Program-made: the position numbers and the translations under genes | The notes under the pieces: model-generated | Databases searched by the model: none | What the model saw: only the letters and a program-made list of their open reading frames with translations | What the model was told of the DNA's origin: nothing | Shown here: positions 1-7,293 of the stretch, in pieces | Layout: every line of letters starts with the position of its first letter | Position numbering within the stretch: the first letter of the stretch is position 1 | NCBI GenBank assembly: GCA_902797455.1 | Contig: CADBTE010000144.1 | Coordinates: forward strand, 1 to 11,337 | Direction: 5' to 3' | DNA: 11,337 nt | From: an uncultured Planctomycetota bacterium | GTDB lineage: Bacteria > Planctomycetota > Planctomycetia > Pirellulales > Thermoguttaceae

Positions 1-1468
1 CCGGCTTACCGAGTGTCTCGATCGCGCGCCCGGCGAAACTGTCGAGGCCGCAGGCCCGATTGAGGACGGCGCCGTCCTCAAATTCGACCGAGAGGATGTT
101 GGCCGCCGGTTTGGCGGCTTCGCGATCTGTGTGGTCCTCCTCATCTTTGGAGGTTTCGATCCGGGCGCTGATTTTTTGGGAGCTCTCTTTGCCGAATGGG
201 TTGATCGCGGTAATCTCGGCGCGGTATTTCCGCGACGGTTCGAGGGTGTCGAGCGTGATGCGCATCGGGTCGGGGATCGGCTGGAAATAGTATTCGGACC
301 AGGCGAAGACCGGGGAAAGCGTCTCGGTTTCGGGACCGGTCTGGTCGGTGAGGTCGATCCGGTAACTGTGGACAACCGTCTTATCGCACCCCTGGGGGAA
401 CGTCAGCGTCGCGCCGAAACAGCTTGGGTTCTCGATCCGGACCTCGGTTCCCGGCTTCCAGTAAGGTCTGGGAGCCAGGTCGTACCGCTTGTCGGTGTAG
501 AGGTAGCGGTCGATATTCCCCGGCTCGGCGACTAGGTAGGCGACATCGAAGAAATCTTTCGAGATAATGTCGAAGGGACGAACCGCCACGGAATTGTCGC
601 GGTGAACCTCGACGACGTAGCACTGGGCGGCGATGTTGTACCCCGGCGGGAACTTGTTATAGTGTCCCCCCTCCATCTCGAAGTAGCTCAGCGTTCCGGT
701 GCCGAAAGCGGTGAAATTCCCCTGCCAGGCGCTGCGCGGATCGTTGATCGGGTAGTGAGAGTGACCGGAGAAGTCGATCACCGTTGGGTATTGGTCCAGC
801 AGCTCGCGAAGGTCGTTGATTCCCCAGCAGTCCCCATTTAAACTGCCGTAGACGGTCTCGGTGAGGTGGTAATGCTGGAAGACAAAGATCGGCTTTTGGG
901 GGTCGTCGGCCTTGGCCTGTTCGAGCTGCTCGCGCAGCCAATCGATTTTGTAGAGATAATCCCCATCGCGGCAGGTCCCCTTCTCGGGGGAAAGCGCGAT
1001 GAAATGAAAACCGTTCACGATGTAGTGGGCGTTATCCTCCACGCCAAACATCTCTTTCCACTCCTCGTGGGCCGCCTCGTGGCTGGCGCTGTCATGGTAG
1101 AATTCATGGTTCCCCATACACAGAAGTTTCTGCGTCTGTGGACGGATCTTCCCGTTCATCGTTTTCTTGAACAGTGTCAACTCTTCCCGGCTGCCGTGAT
1201 TCGTCATATCACCGGCAACCACCAGTGCGTCGAAGTTCGGGTAACTTTGCTTTTCAGACCAGTCGTACATCAGTTCCAACACCCTGTCAAGCCGTTCGAC
1301 CTCGGCGGACGCGGGATTGTCCGAGAAGTGAACGTCGCTCATCACGACCGCCCGCATGAGAATATCATTCGAGTCGTCGGCCAAAAGGCGGGAAGGGATA
1401 CAGGCAAGCGTGAAAACTCCGCCCATGCTCCCCAAAAAGTGACGCCGGGAAAACTGTTTGGCAGCCAT
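1..1468 (-). CDS. Tat-exported calcineurin-like metallophosphoesterase, C-terminus cut by window edge
   Basis: The reading frame is open from the ATG at 1468 to the left edge, giving 489 codons with no stop, so the C-terminus is missing. An AAAGG ribosome-binding site lies about 6 bases before the ATG. The N-terminus has a twin-arginine signal (SRRHFLG, residues 7-13) and a short hydrophobic stretch. The two-metal phosphoesterase motifs appear in order: D45-x-H47, G86-D87, GNHE at 119-122, H199 and GHSH at 235-238. All expected metal ligands are present, so an active phosphohydrolase in the periplasm or at the cell surface is likely; the substrate is not evident. Residues about 335-440 look like a fibronectin-III-type beta domain. 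The segment from about 459 (SVEFEDGAVLN) resembles the start of a LamG/concanavalin-like domain. It is the last visible gene of the minus-strand operon, 40 bases after the glycosyltransferase. The family call is firm; the accessory domains are tentative. Confidence 0.9.
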   Translation of the reverse strand, partial: MAAKQFSRRHFLGSMGGVFTLACIPSRLLADDSNDILMRAVVMSDVHFSDNPASAEVERLDRVLELMYDWSEKQSYPNFDALVVAGDMTNHGSREELTLFKKTMNGKIRPQTQKLLCMGNHEFYHDSASHEAAHEEWKEMFGVEDNAHYIVNGFHFIALSPEKGTCRDGDYLYKIDWLREQLEQAKADDPQKPIFVFQHYHLTETVYGSLNGDCWGINDLRELLDQYPTVIDFSGHSHYPINDPRSAWQGNFTAFGTGTLSYFEMEGGHYNKFPPGYNIAAQCYVVEVHRDNSVAVRPFDIISKDFFDVAYLVAEPGNIDRYLYTDKRYDLAPRPYWKPGTEVRIENPSCFGATLTFPQGCDKTVVHSYRIDLTDQTGPETETLSPVFAWSEYYFQPIPDPMRITLDTLEPSRKYRAEITAINPFGKESSQKISARIETSKDEEDHTDREAAKPAANILSVEFEDGAVLNRACGLDSFAGRAIETLGKP

Positions 1469-1508
1469 GAAGGACCTTTCTTTTGAAACGGATCTAAGTT
1501 GCGGGTGT

Positions 1509-2255
1509 TTATGGTTTGTTTTTCCCCCTCCCGGTGAAGGGAAGCAGGGGAAGAAGCAGCAGCGCGGTGAGCGCCTCTTTGCCGTTGATTTTAGATTGAC
1601 CGCGGGCCCGTTCGGTGAAGGTGATGGGGATCTCTCGAAAGGTCCCCCCAAGACGGCGAATCCGGAACAGTACCTCTTCAAAGAAAGAATACCCATTGGA
1701 GAGGATCTGACCGTGCCGAAGCTCCCTGAGAATCCCGACGCGATAGCATCGGAATGCCCCGCTGTTGTCCCGTGTCTTTAGGCCAAGCGTGAAACGAGCG
1801 TAGCGGTTCATCCATCGACTCATCCATTGGCGCCGGCAGGGCCAGCCGACGATCTTGCCGCCGGCGATATAGCGTGAGCCAATCACCACGTCGGCCCCGG
1901 AGCGTTCGGCCTCTCGCAGAAGATCGGGAATCTTCTCGGGCGGGTGGCTGAAATCGGCGTCTAAATTGACAAGGAAATCGTACTGGCCGGCGACAGCGCG
2001 ATCCATCGCCTCGAGGACCGCCGACCCAAGTCCGAGTTTCCCCGAACGAACGATAACTTTCACACGGGAGTCGCTCCGGGCGTACTCCTCAGCCCACTGA
2101 CCGGTTCCGTCCGGGGAGTTGTCGTCGATGACCAGCAAATCCGCATACGGGACGACCGAGAGAATCGCCTCGCTCAGGCGAGGGAGATTCTCCCGCTCGT
2201 TGTAGGTCGCTACCGCGATGAGAATTTTGTTGTCAGCGGGTACCGTATCAGACAT
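1509..2255 (-). CDS. GT2 family glycosyltransferase, polyprenol-phosphate mannose synthase (DPM1) type
   Basis: A 248-residue cytoplasmic protein, the usual size for single-domain DPM1-like enzymes, which transfer mannose (or another hexose) from a nucleotide sugar to polyprenol phosphate for use on the outer face of the membrane. Visible motifs: ATYNERENL at 16-24 (nucleotide binding), VIDDNSPDGTG at 42-52, NLDADFSHP around the D99-x-D101 metal site, VVIGSRYIAGG, and the distal EIPITFTERARGQSKIN, the family's C-terminal signature. No C-terminal membrane domain (GtrA type) is present, only a short LLLLPLLPF segment. I chose the ATG at 2255. A start at 2312 would add 19 residues with no family character. 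The ATG overlaps the end of the upstream isomerase gene by 8 bases and has no clear ribosome-binding site, so translational coupling is likely. The exact sugar is not readable from the sequence. Confidence 0.9.
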   Translation of the reverse strand: MSDTVPADNKILIAVATYNERENLPRLSEAILSVVPYADLLVIDDNSPDGTGQWAEEYARSDSRVKVIVRSGKLGLGSAVLEAMDRAVAGQYDFLVNLDADFSHPPEKIPDLLREAERSGADVVIGSRYIAGGKIVGWPCRRQWMSRWMNRYARFTLGLKTRDNSGAFRCYRVGILRELRHGQILSNGYSFFEEVLFRIRRLGGTFREIPITFTERARGQSKINGKEALTALLLLPLLPFTGRGKNKP

Positions 2256-3177
2256 CACAGATTTCGATGGCGCGGCGCAGCGAGTTGATCCCGTCGCGCG
2301 GCATGAACTCATGAGCGACGAAACCGGTGTAGCCGGTTTCGAGGATCGCCCTCATAATCGCCGGGTAGTAGAGCTCTTGGGTCTCGTCGATATCGTTGCG
2401 TCCCGGGTTGCCGCCGGTATGATAGTGGCCAATATAGTCGGCGTACTTGCGGATCGTCCCGATAATTTCCCCTTCGGAGCGCTGCATGTGATAGATGTCG
2501 TAGAGGAGCTTAAAACGGGGAGAACCAACCCGGCGGCAGACTTCCGCTCCCCAGCTGGTGTGGGAACATTGATAGTCGGTGTGGTCGTATTCGTTCAGGA
2601 GCTCCATATGGACGGTGACACCGTATTTTTCAGCGGTCGGCATCACCCGTTTCATCGCTTTGGCGCAGGCGGCGATCCCCGATTCGTCGTCGAGCCCGCC
2701 GCGGTTCCCTGATAAGCTGATCACGTTGGTGATTCCCAGTTCGGCGGCGATCGGAATGTATTTCTCGTAGCAGGCGACGATTCGGTCGTGATTTTCCTCT
2801 CGGTTGATCCCTTCGGTGATGTTCACCTCGGGGAGCGACCCCATCGAGACGGCCAGCCCATGGTCGATGACCATCTTCCAGTCATCGGGCATCACCAGAT
2901 CGATTCCTACGATTCCCATCTGGCGGCAGGTGTCGCAGAATTCAGGGAAGGGGATATTGCCGTAGCACCAACGGGAGACTGCCTGGTGAATATTCCCTTT
3001 GAGATTTGCTGCCTTGCTTATGTCGCTCATTGTTTCTGCCTTGCCTGAAATGTTTTTGTTTGCCAGGTTTTCTGTATTGCCTCCGCCGTTTTCCGCGAGA
3101 AGCCCTTGGGTGCAGACCAGGGGAACTGACGCGGTCAGCGCGGCCGCGATCCACTGACGTCGATTGATGGTGTCCAT
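2248..3177 (-). CDS. exported hydroxypyruvate isomerase-like TIM-barrel protein
   Basis: A 309-residue protein of the xylose-isomerase-like/AP-endonuclease-2 TIM-barrel superfamily, closest in character to hydroxypyruvate isomerase (Hyi), which interconverts hydroxypyruvate and tartronate semialdehyde. Likely metal and catalytic residues are E192 (MELLNEYDH), D227 and H230 (LYDIYHMQ), H251/H253 (GHYHTGGNPGRND) and E290 (AHEF). The N-terminus carries NRRQW (residues 5-9) followed by a hydrophobic stretch, a Tat- or Sec-like signal absent from the classical cytosolic enzyme, so this copy is probably exported. The ATG at 3177 has an AAAGGA site about 9 bases upstream. An internal ATG at about 3030 (residue 50), also preceded by AAGG, would give a cytosolic form of ordinary length. 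It is the first gene of the minus-strand operon and overlaps the glycosyltransferase. Exported paralogues often act on unknown sugar substrates, so the reaction is uncertain. Confidence 0.85.
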   Translation of the reverse strand: MDTINRRQWIAAALTASVPLVCTQGLLAENGGGNTENLANKNISGKAETMSDISKAANLKGNIHQAVSRWCYGNIPFPEFCDTCRQMGIVGIDLVMPDDWKMVIDHGLAVSMGSLPEVNITEGINREENHDRIVACYEKYIPIAAELGITNVISLSGNRGGLDDESGIAACAKAMKRVMPTAEKYGVTVHMELLNEYDHTDYQCSHTSWGAEVCRRVGSPRFKLLYDIYHMQRSEGEIIGTIRKYADYIGHYHTGGNPGRNDIDETQELYYPAIMRAILETGYTGFVAHEFMPRDGINSLRRAIEICDV

Positions 3178-3201
3178 AGCTTATTTCCTTTCCGACCTTT
3201 A

Positions 3202-3230
3202 AGGATAACAGAACGAAACACGAAAATAAA
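3202..3230 (-). promoter_or_regulatory. possible promoter of the isomerase operon
   Basis: Read on the minus strand, TGTTATCCT forms an extended -10 (TATCCT at 3207-3202 with TG one base upstream). At a 17-base spacing the -35 position is TTTATT, a weak match. Transcription would start near 3195, leaving a very short leader before the ATG at 3177. Only the -10 is convincing. Confidence 0.3.
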
Positions 3231-3364
3231 GCCGGATTGGCCAATTTCCCTCCCGGTTCGCCCTTTTCTTTTACCCTATCCGCGTCCGTTAAAGCCCTGT
3301 TGTACGGAATGGGACGATTCTATTGTCCGGGTGGGTCAATCCGGTTCGTTTGGTTCCCCTGTCT

Positions 3365-3387
3365 GTGAGAATAAGTCGATTTCTCAC
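3365..3387. promoter_or_regulatory. 7-bp inverted repeat, candidate operator
   Basis: GTGAGAA at 3365-3371 and TTCTCAC at 3381-3387 are perfect inverted copies separated by 9 bases, with half-site centres 16 bases apart, a spacing that suits a dimeric DNA-binding regulator. The right half overlaps the best candidate -35 box for the secretin gene. It could also fold as a hairpin, but the nearest T-run (3399-3404) is too far from the stem for a standard terminator. Confidence 0.35.
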
Positions 3388-3409
3388 GAATGAAACGCTT
3401 TTTTCTAAT
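3381..3409 (+). promoter_or_regulatory. candidate sigma70-type promoter for the secretin gene
   Basis: TTCTCA at 3381-3386 (4 of 6 to consensus) and TCTAAT at 3404-3409 (5 of 6) are separated by 17 bases. The predicted start near 3416 gives a leader of about 120-175 bases, depending on the true start codon. A weaker alternative, TTGTAC/TATTGT at 3300-3326, has a spacer of only 15 bases. Confidence 0.35.
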
Positions 3410-3432
3410 GTTTCGGCACAGAAGGAACGATT

Positions 3433-3507
3433 ATGGATTATGACGGACTAAGTGTATTTGCGCTTTGTCTCAGGTCGTATTACCGAGATACGAATCAGCT
3501 CCAGTAA
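3433..3507 (+). CDS. possible 24-residue leader peptide upstream of the secretin gene
   Basis: ATG at 3433 is preceded by GAAGGA (3421-3426) with a 6-base gap, one of the best ribosome-binding sites in the window. The frame runs 24 codons to TAA at 3505 and encodes a tyrosine/leucine/arginine-containing peptide (begins MDYDGLSVFALCLRS). It has no recognisable motif and no signal peptide. It lies in the predicted 5' leader of the secretin mRNA, so it could be a regulatory upstream ORF, or simply a chance ORF near the promoter. Its length gives no statistical support as a gene. Confidence 0.25.
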   Translation: MDYDGLSVFALCLRSYYRDTNQLQ

Positions 3508-3577
3508 GTTTCACGGAGGAAATGAGCGGGGTGACGATATGACGAAACCGGTAGGATTTTTCAGGGAAGAGAAGACG

Positions 3578-3585
3578 AAAAGGAG
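3578..3585 (+). promoter_or_regulatory. strong ribosome-binding site favouring a TTG start for the secretin
   Basis: AAAAGGAG ends 7 bases before an in-frame TTG at 3593. By contrast, the upstream ATG at 3539 has only a GGGGTG at a short gap, and the ATG at 3452 has no site. A further GGAGGA at 3515-3520 is 18 bases from the ATG at 3539, which is too far, and 1 base from an out-of-frame ATG at 3522, which is too close. Confidence 0.55.
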
Positions 3586-3592
3586 TTTCGTT

Positions 3593-6500
3593 TTGGAACG
3601 GACCAAGTTTTTTTCAAGGGTCACGGCCCTAGGAGCGGTGGTTCTGGCACTGCTGTGTGCCGGCACCTCAGTCACGGCGCAGGAGGACACGCTGTCGAAG
3701 AATCAGGACCTCCTCCTCAAGGCCCGTCACTCCTTGATGAGTCAGGACGTGGCCAGCGCGGAGCGGTTCCTCGAAGAGGCGGCCGCGTTGAATCCCGCCT
3801 ATGATGAGGGTTCGGATCGTCCCGAGTATGTCGAGGCGGTTGTCCAAGAGTACAAGCTCGCGGTCAGCGCTGCTCAGAGCAACGGAATGACCGAGTCGGT
3901 TCGGCGGCTTCTGGCGACCAGTTATCTGAATCAGGCGGAGGCCCTTCGGCGCTGCACTGATTTCGATGGCGCCGAGGCGCTCGTGCAAGAAGCCACACGG
4001 TTGAATGTCGCGGCCGATGCTTCCGCGCTTCAGAGCGGTATGGATGCCGACTCTGTCGCCCAAAGAATCCGTGACGATCGTCTGGCTGCCGAGACGCTTA
4101 GCCGTCCGGCTGAAACCTCCGCCGCGCCGATGCTCCTCTCTGAGGCGGCCAAGCAGCAAGTGGCGTCGGTTTCGGCTCAAGTCCAGCAGGCTCGTCTGCT
4201 TCTGAAAGCCGGCCGCCTTGAGGAAGCTGAAGCGATCGCCAATAATCTGGCCGCTTTGGATATTCCCGAAGGCGCCTTCATGGACGATAACTCCCCGCGT
4301 CATCTCCTCGGTGAGATCGCTGTGGTCCGCAGCGGCGCCGCGGTTCCCGCGATGGGAGCCTCGGACGACGCCGGCGCGATCCGTCAGGTTCAGGCGTTTG
4401 AAGTGACCGCAGATTCGGGTACGAGCAATGGTTCCCTCTATGTCCAAGAGGCGGATGCTGCTCTTCGTGCCGGCAACAACGAGGCGGCCCTGGCCAACTA
4501 CCGTGACGCTTTGCGTTATGAGTCGGAGCTCGATGCCGAAACCATCCAGCGCGTTTCCAATGCGATTGTCCAGCTGACGAATCCCGCCGCTTTGGCTCCC
4601 GAGCCGACGGTTGGCCAGTCGGGGATCGACCTGGCTCGCGCCCCGCAGGATATTCAAAACGATATCACCGGCTTCATCTCCAGCGCCTATCAGCTCCGCA
4701 AGACCGAACCGCAGCAGGCTCTGGCTAACCTGAAGCAGCTCCGCTCCGAAGTGGAGACCTCGGCCCTGGACGCTTCGGTGAAGAACCACTTCCTTTTCTC
4801 GCTCGACACGGCCATTGCCGATACGAATCGCTTCATTGATGTCAATGGCCCGATGATCGCGCAGCAGAACCGCAACAAGGATGTTGAGGATCAGCTGCGT
4901 GAGCAGCGTGAGGAAGAGATCCAGATTCAGAATCGTCTGGCTGAGGATACCCGCCTCTTCGAGCAGTACATCGAGGACGGCAAGTACGACGAAGCCGAGA
5001 TTCTGGCGAAGAAGTGCCAGGACTACTCCCACGGGAGTCTGGTCGCCCTTCAGATGGTCCAGCGGGCACGTGTCGTCAAGCAGGTTGCCTTCAATGATAA
5101 GGTCAAAGCCGACCGCGAGAACGGCTGGCTTGGGGCGATGAACGATGTGGAATCGGCCTCGGTCATCAATGTCAACGACGCTAACCCGATGGCTTACGGT
5201 CCTCAGTGGGAACGTGCCAAGAAGCGTACCGCGCTCGATTCCGGGCCGGCTCGTTCGGAAGCCGACCTTCAGATTCTCAGCAAGCTTGATACGCGCATCA
5301 CCCTGCCGTTCGATCGTCCGATGCCTCTGGGTACGGTCCTGGAGTACATCGCCGATACGATGAAGATCAATATCCTCCAGGACGAGCGTGCCTTCGCTGA
5401 AGTCGGTGTCACCTCGGATACTCCGGTCGAGACCAAACTGACCGACATCAGCCTGAAGAACTACCTCAAGCATGTCCTTTCGCCGTATGATCTGGTCTAC
5501 GTCGTTCGCGACGAGGCCCTGACGGTGACCAGCAAGGCGCACCGCGGCGGTGAACCGGTCCAGAAGGTCTACTATGTCGGTGACCTGATCATCGATATCC
5601 CGGACTTCAACTCGGTGAATTCCCCGATGAGCATGCAGTCGGCGTTCGACCGCTCCTACAAGAACGTTCGTCCGAATTCCGGCGCCTCTTCCTCGGCGAA
5701 TACCCTCCCGGTGATGGCGAACAACATGTACTCCGGCTCGATGATCGCTCCGAACATTCTGGCTCAGATCCAGGCGGCTGGCGGCAATACCCCGATCTCC
5801 TCGGGCGCTGCCGGCGGTGGAAACGATCCGACCGAGCTGGTCAACCTGATCACTACGGTGATCGACCCCGATTCGTGGGATGAAGTCGGAGATCCGCAGT
5901 TCTTCTCGCTGAACAACTCGCTGATCATCCGCCAGAGTGAGCAGAACCATGCCGAGATTAAGGACCTGCTTGAGCGGCTGCGTTCACTGATGGATCTGCA
6001 GGTTGCCGTCGAGGTTCGTTATGTCTCGATCAGCGACGAGTACTTTGAACGAATCGGTGTCAACTTCGGCGCCACGGTCAAAACCGACGCCCCGCGCAAC
6101 GAAGATGGCGAACCGAATGGCAAGGGGATCTACGGGATCACCACCGCCGACTCGGTCTCGGGCAAGCCGTTCACCGAATCGCTCAATATCGATTTCTCGC
6201 AGAACAGCTACGGATTGGCCGTTCCTCAGTTCGGTAACTACGATCCTTCGGTCGGTGCCCAGATTGGGTTCGCTATCCTGAGCGATATTGAAACCTACTT
6301 CTTCGTCAGCGCCGCTGAGGTCGACCGCAGAACGAATGTTCTCCAGGCGCCGAAGGTGATGATGTTCAATGGACAGACCGCGACCGTCAGTGATATGACC
6401 CAGGTTCCGTACGTCTACACCGTCATCCCGGTGGTCGGTGACTTCGCTGTGGCTCAGCAGCCGGTCGTGACCGTCATCAACGAAGGGAACTTCCTGACGG

Positions 6501-7024
6501 TTCAGGCGCTGGTTTCCCCCGACCGCCAGTATGTCCGGATGACCGTTGCTCCGTACTTCACCAAGATCACCGACAGCGATCGTCAGTTCAAGTTCGAAGG
6601 GACCGACTCGATCGTGACGAACAGCACCTCCTCCTCAAAGGGGAGCAGCAAGGAGGCCTCGATCACCGATGAGCGCGAGAGTGTCGCGAGCAACGAAGTG
6701 GTCAGCACTGGTACGACGATTCAGCAGCCGGTGGTCTCCTCGTTCCAGGTCAGCACGACGGTCAATGTTCCTGATGGCGGAACGGTGATGCTCGGTGGTA
6801 TCAAGCGTCTGAGCGAAGGTCGTACCGAGGGTGGTGTTCCGATCCTCGACAAGATTCCCTACCTCAAGCGTCTGTTCACCAACGCCAGTGTCGGCCGTGA
6901 GACGACCAGCCTGATGATGATGGTGACCCCGCGAATCGTCATCAAGGACGAGGAAGAGAAGTTCCTCACCGGAATGACCGAAGACGACTTCAACAAGGCC
7001 GAAGGCCGGTCGCTCTTCAAGTAA
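3593..7024 (+). CDS. large secretin (GspD/PilQ superfamily) with TPR-like periplasmic extension
   Basis: About 1143 residues. Secretins form the outer-membrane channel of type II secretion, pilus and related machines. I chose TTG 3593 because of the AGGAG 7 bases upstream and because it yields a compact signal peptide (MERTKFF..., cleavage near TSVTA-Q at 29/30). ATG 3539 or 3452 would add 18 or 47 residues ahead of it. Order: helical, TPR-like repeats to about 400; a charged coiled-coil-like segment around 425-455; STN/N0-like domain about 565-651; Gly/Ser/Asn-rich linker about 688-745; secretin N domain about 747-831; secretin pore domain about 878-1123. The hallmark NVPDGGTVMLGGI lies at 1058-1070 and VPILDKIPYLKRLF at 1082-1095. 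A Ser-rich insertion sits at about 1005-1036, and a short acidic tail follows the pore domain. Typical GspD is 600-750 residues, so the excess is the N-terminal half. Codon use is strongly biased, which suggests high expression. No partner secretion genes are visible. Confidence 0.93.
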   Translation: MERTKFFSRVTALGAVVLALLCAGTSVTAQEDTLSKNQDLLLKARHSLMSQDVASAERFLEEAAALNPAYDEGSDRPEYVEAVVQEYKLAVSAAQSNGMTESVRRLLATSYLNQAEALRRCTDFDGAEALVQEATRLNVAADASALQSGMDADSVAQRIRDDRLAAETLSRPAETSAAPMLLSEAAKQQVASVSAQVQQARLLLKAGRLEEAEAIANNLAALDIPEGAFMDDNSPRHLLGEIAVVRSGAAVPAMGASDDAGAIRQVQAFEVTADSGTSNGSLYVQEADAALRAGNNEAALANYRDALRYESELDAETIQRVSNAIVQLTNPAALAPEPTVGQSGIDLARAPQDIQNDITGFISSAYQLRKTEPQQALANLKQLRSEVETSALDASVKNHFLFSLDTAIADTNRFIDVNGPMIAQQNRNKDVEDQLREQREEEIQIQNRLAEDTRLFEQYIEDGKYDEAEILAKKCQDYSHGSLVALQMVQRARVVKQVAFNDKVKADRENGWLGAMNDVESASVINVNDANPMAYGPQWERAKKRTALDSGPARSEADLQILSKLDTRITLPFDRPMPLGTVLEYIADTMKINILQDERAFAEVGVTSDTPVETKLTDISLKNYLKHVLSPYDLVYVVRDEALTVTSKAHRGGEPVQKVYYVGDLIIDIPDFNSVNSPMSMQSAFDRSYKNVRPNSGASSSANTLPVMANNMYSGSMIAPNILAQIQAAGGNTPISSGAAGGGNDPTELVNLITTVIDPDSWDEVGDPQFFSLNNSLIIRQSEQNHAEIKDLLERLRSLMDLQVAVEVRYVSISDEYFERIGVNFGATVKTDAPRNEDGEPNGKGIYGITTADSVSGKPFTESLNIDFSQNSYGLAVPQFGNYDPSVGAQIGFAILSDIETYFFVSAAEVDRRTNVLQAPKVMMFNGQTATVSDMTQVPYVYTVIPVVGDFAVAQQPVVTVINEGNFLTVQALVSPDRQYVRMTVAPYFTKITDSDRQFKFEGTDSIVTNSTSSSKGSSKEASITDERESVASNEVVSTGTTIQQPVVSSFQVSTTVNVPDGGTVMLGGIKRLSEGRTEGGVPILDKIPYLKRLFTNASVGRETTSLMMMVTPRIVIKDEEEKFLTGMTEDDFNKAEGRSLFK

Positions 7025-7056
7025 AAAACGCTGAGGTGAAAACCGCCTGAAGCAGG

Positions 7057-7094
7057 CAAGAGGGCTCTTTCAAAGAGCCCTCTTGTTGTTTCTT
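7057..7094 (+). terminator. intrinsic terminator of the secretin gene
   Basis: An 11-bp stem, CAAGAGGGCTC (7057-7067) paired with GAGCCCTCTTG (7075-7085), has a 7-base loop TTTCAAA and is followed by the T-rich tail TTGTTTCTT (7086-7094). It lies 33 bases after the secretin stop codon. The stem is perfect; the tail is interrupted by G and C, so efficiency is uncertain. Confidence 0.85.
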
Positions 7095-7261
7095 GGGGAC
7101 TGGCTGTGGCTTTATCTTCGGTCGGCATGGGAGTATGATGTTGTCGTAAACCGGTTGAGTTGAGGAAATATCCCCTTGAGATTTCAGCAGATAGAAGAGG
7201 TTCAATGAATCCTCAAACGCCTGACAGAGCGGTTCAAGTATCGGGGGGGAAAGCCTCCGAC

Positions 7262-7293
7262 AAAAAAACAAAAGGGCCTGTCGGGGCCCTTTT
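7262..7293 (-). terminator. intrinsic terminator of the esterase/sialidase operon
   Basis: A 9-bp stem, AAAAGGGCC (7270-7278) paired with GGCCCTTTT (7285-7293), has a 6-base loop. Read on the minus strand, it is followed by GTTTTTTTG, an excellent U-tract, and it sits about 30 bases after the stop codon at 7325. Read on the plus strand the tail is GCTTTTC, so it may also act as a back-up stop for the secretin transcript. Confidence 0.9.

Larger units (their letters stand above)
3178..3432. other. divergent intergenic region between isomerase operon and secretin gene
   Basis: I see no gene here. The stretch lies between two divergently transcribed units. It is richer in A/T and homopolymer runs than the flanking genes, as expected for a control region. 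It contains the candidate promoters and inverted repeat listed separately, plus a perfect 10-base palindrome ATTGGCCAAT at 3236-3245 about 60 bases upstream of the isomerase start. The palindrome could be an operator but may be chance. Confidence 0.6.

Noticed and set aside
866..1486. 206-residue plus-strand open frame
   Set aside because: It lies wholly opposite the phosphoesterase, whose catalytic motifs are intact on the minus strand. The plus-strand product has no recognisable motif.
2218..2712. 164-residue plus-strand open frame
   Set aside because: It is opposite the isomerase and glycosyltransferase genes, both of which show family motifs; this frame shows none.
3236..3245. Perfect palindrome ATTGGCCAAT as an operator
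   Set aside because: It is short, a single copy, and not aligned with a promoter box; chance is a sufficient explanation.
3668..5950. 760-residue open frame antisense to the secretin gene
   Set aside because: It is the exact codon-aligned complement of the secretin, open only because the sense gene avoids TTA, CTA and TCA. Its translation is rich in Arg, His, Asp and Ile with no domain pattern or signal.
7017..7271. 84-residue minus-strand open frame in the intergenic gap
   Set aside because: It would read through both terminator hairpins and into the secretin end. It has no ribosome-binding site of note and no motif.
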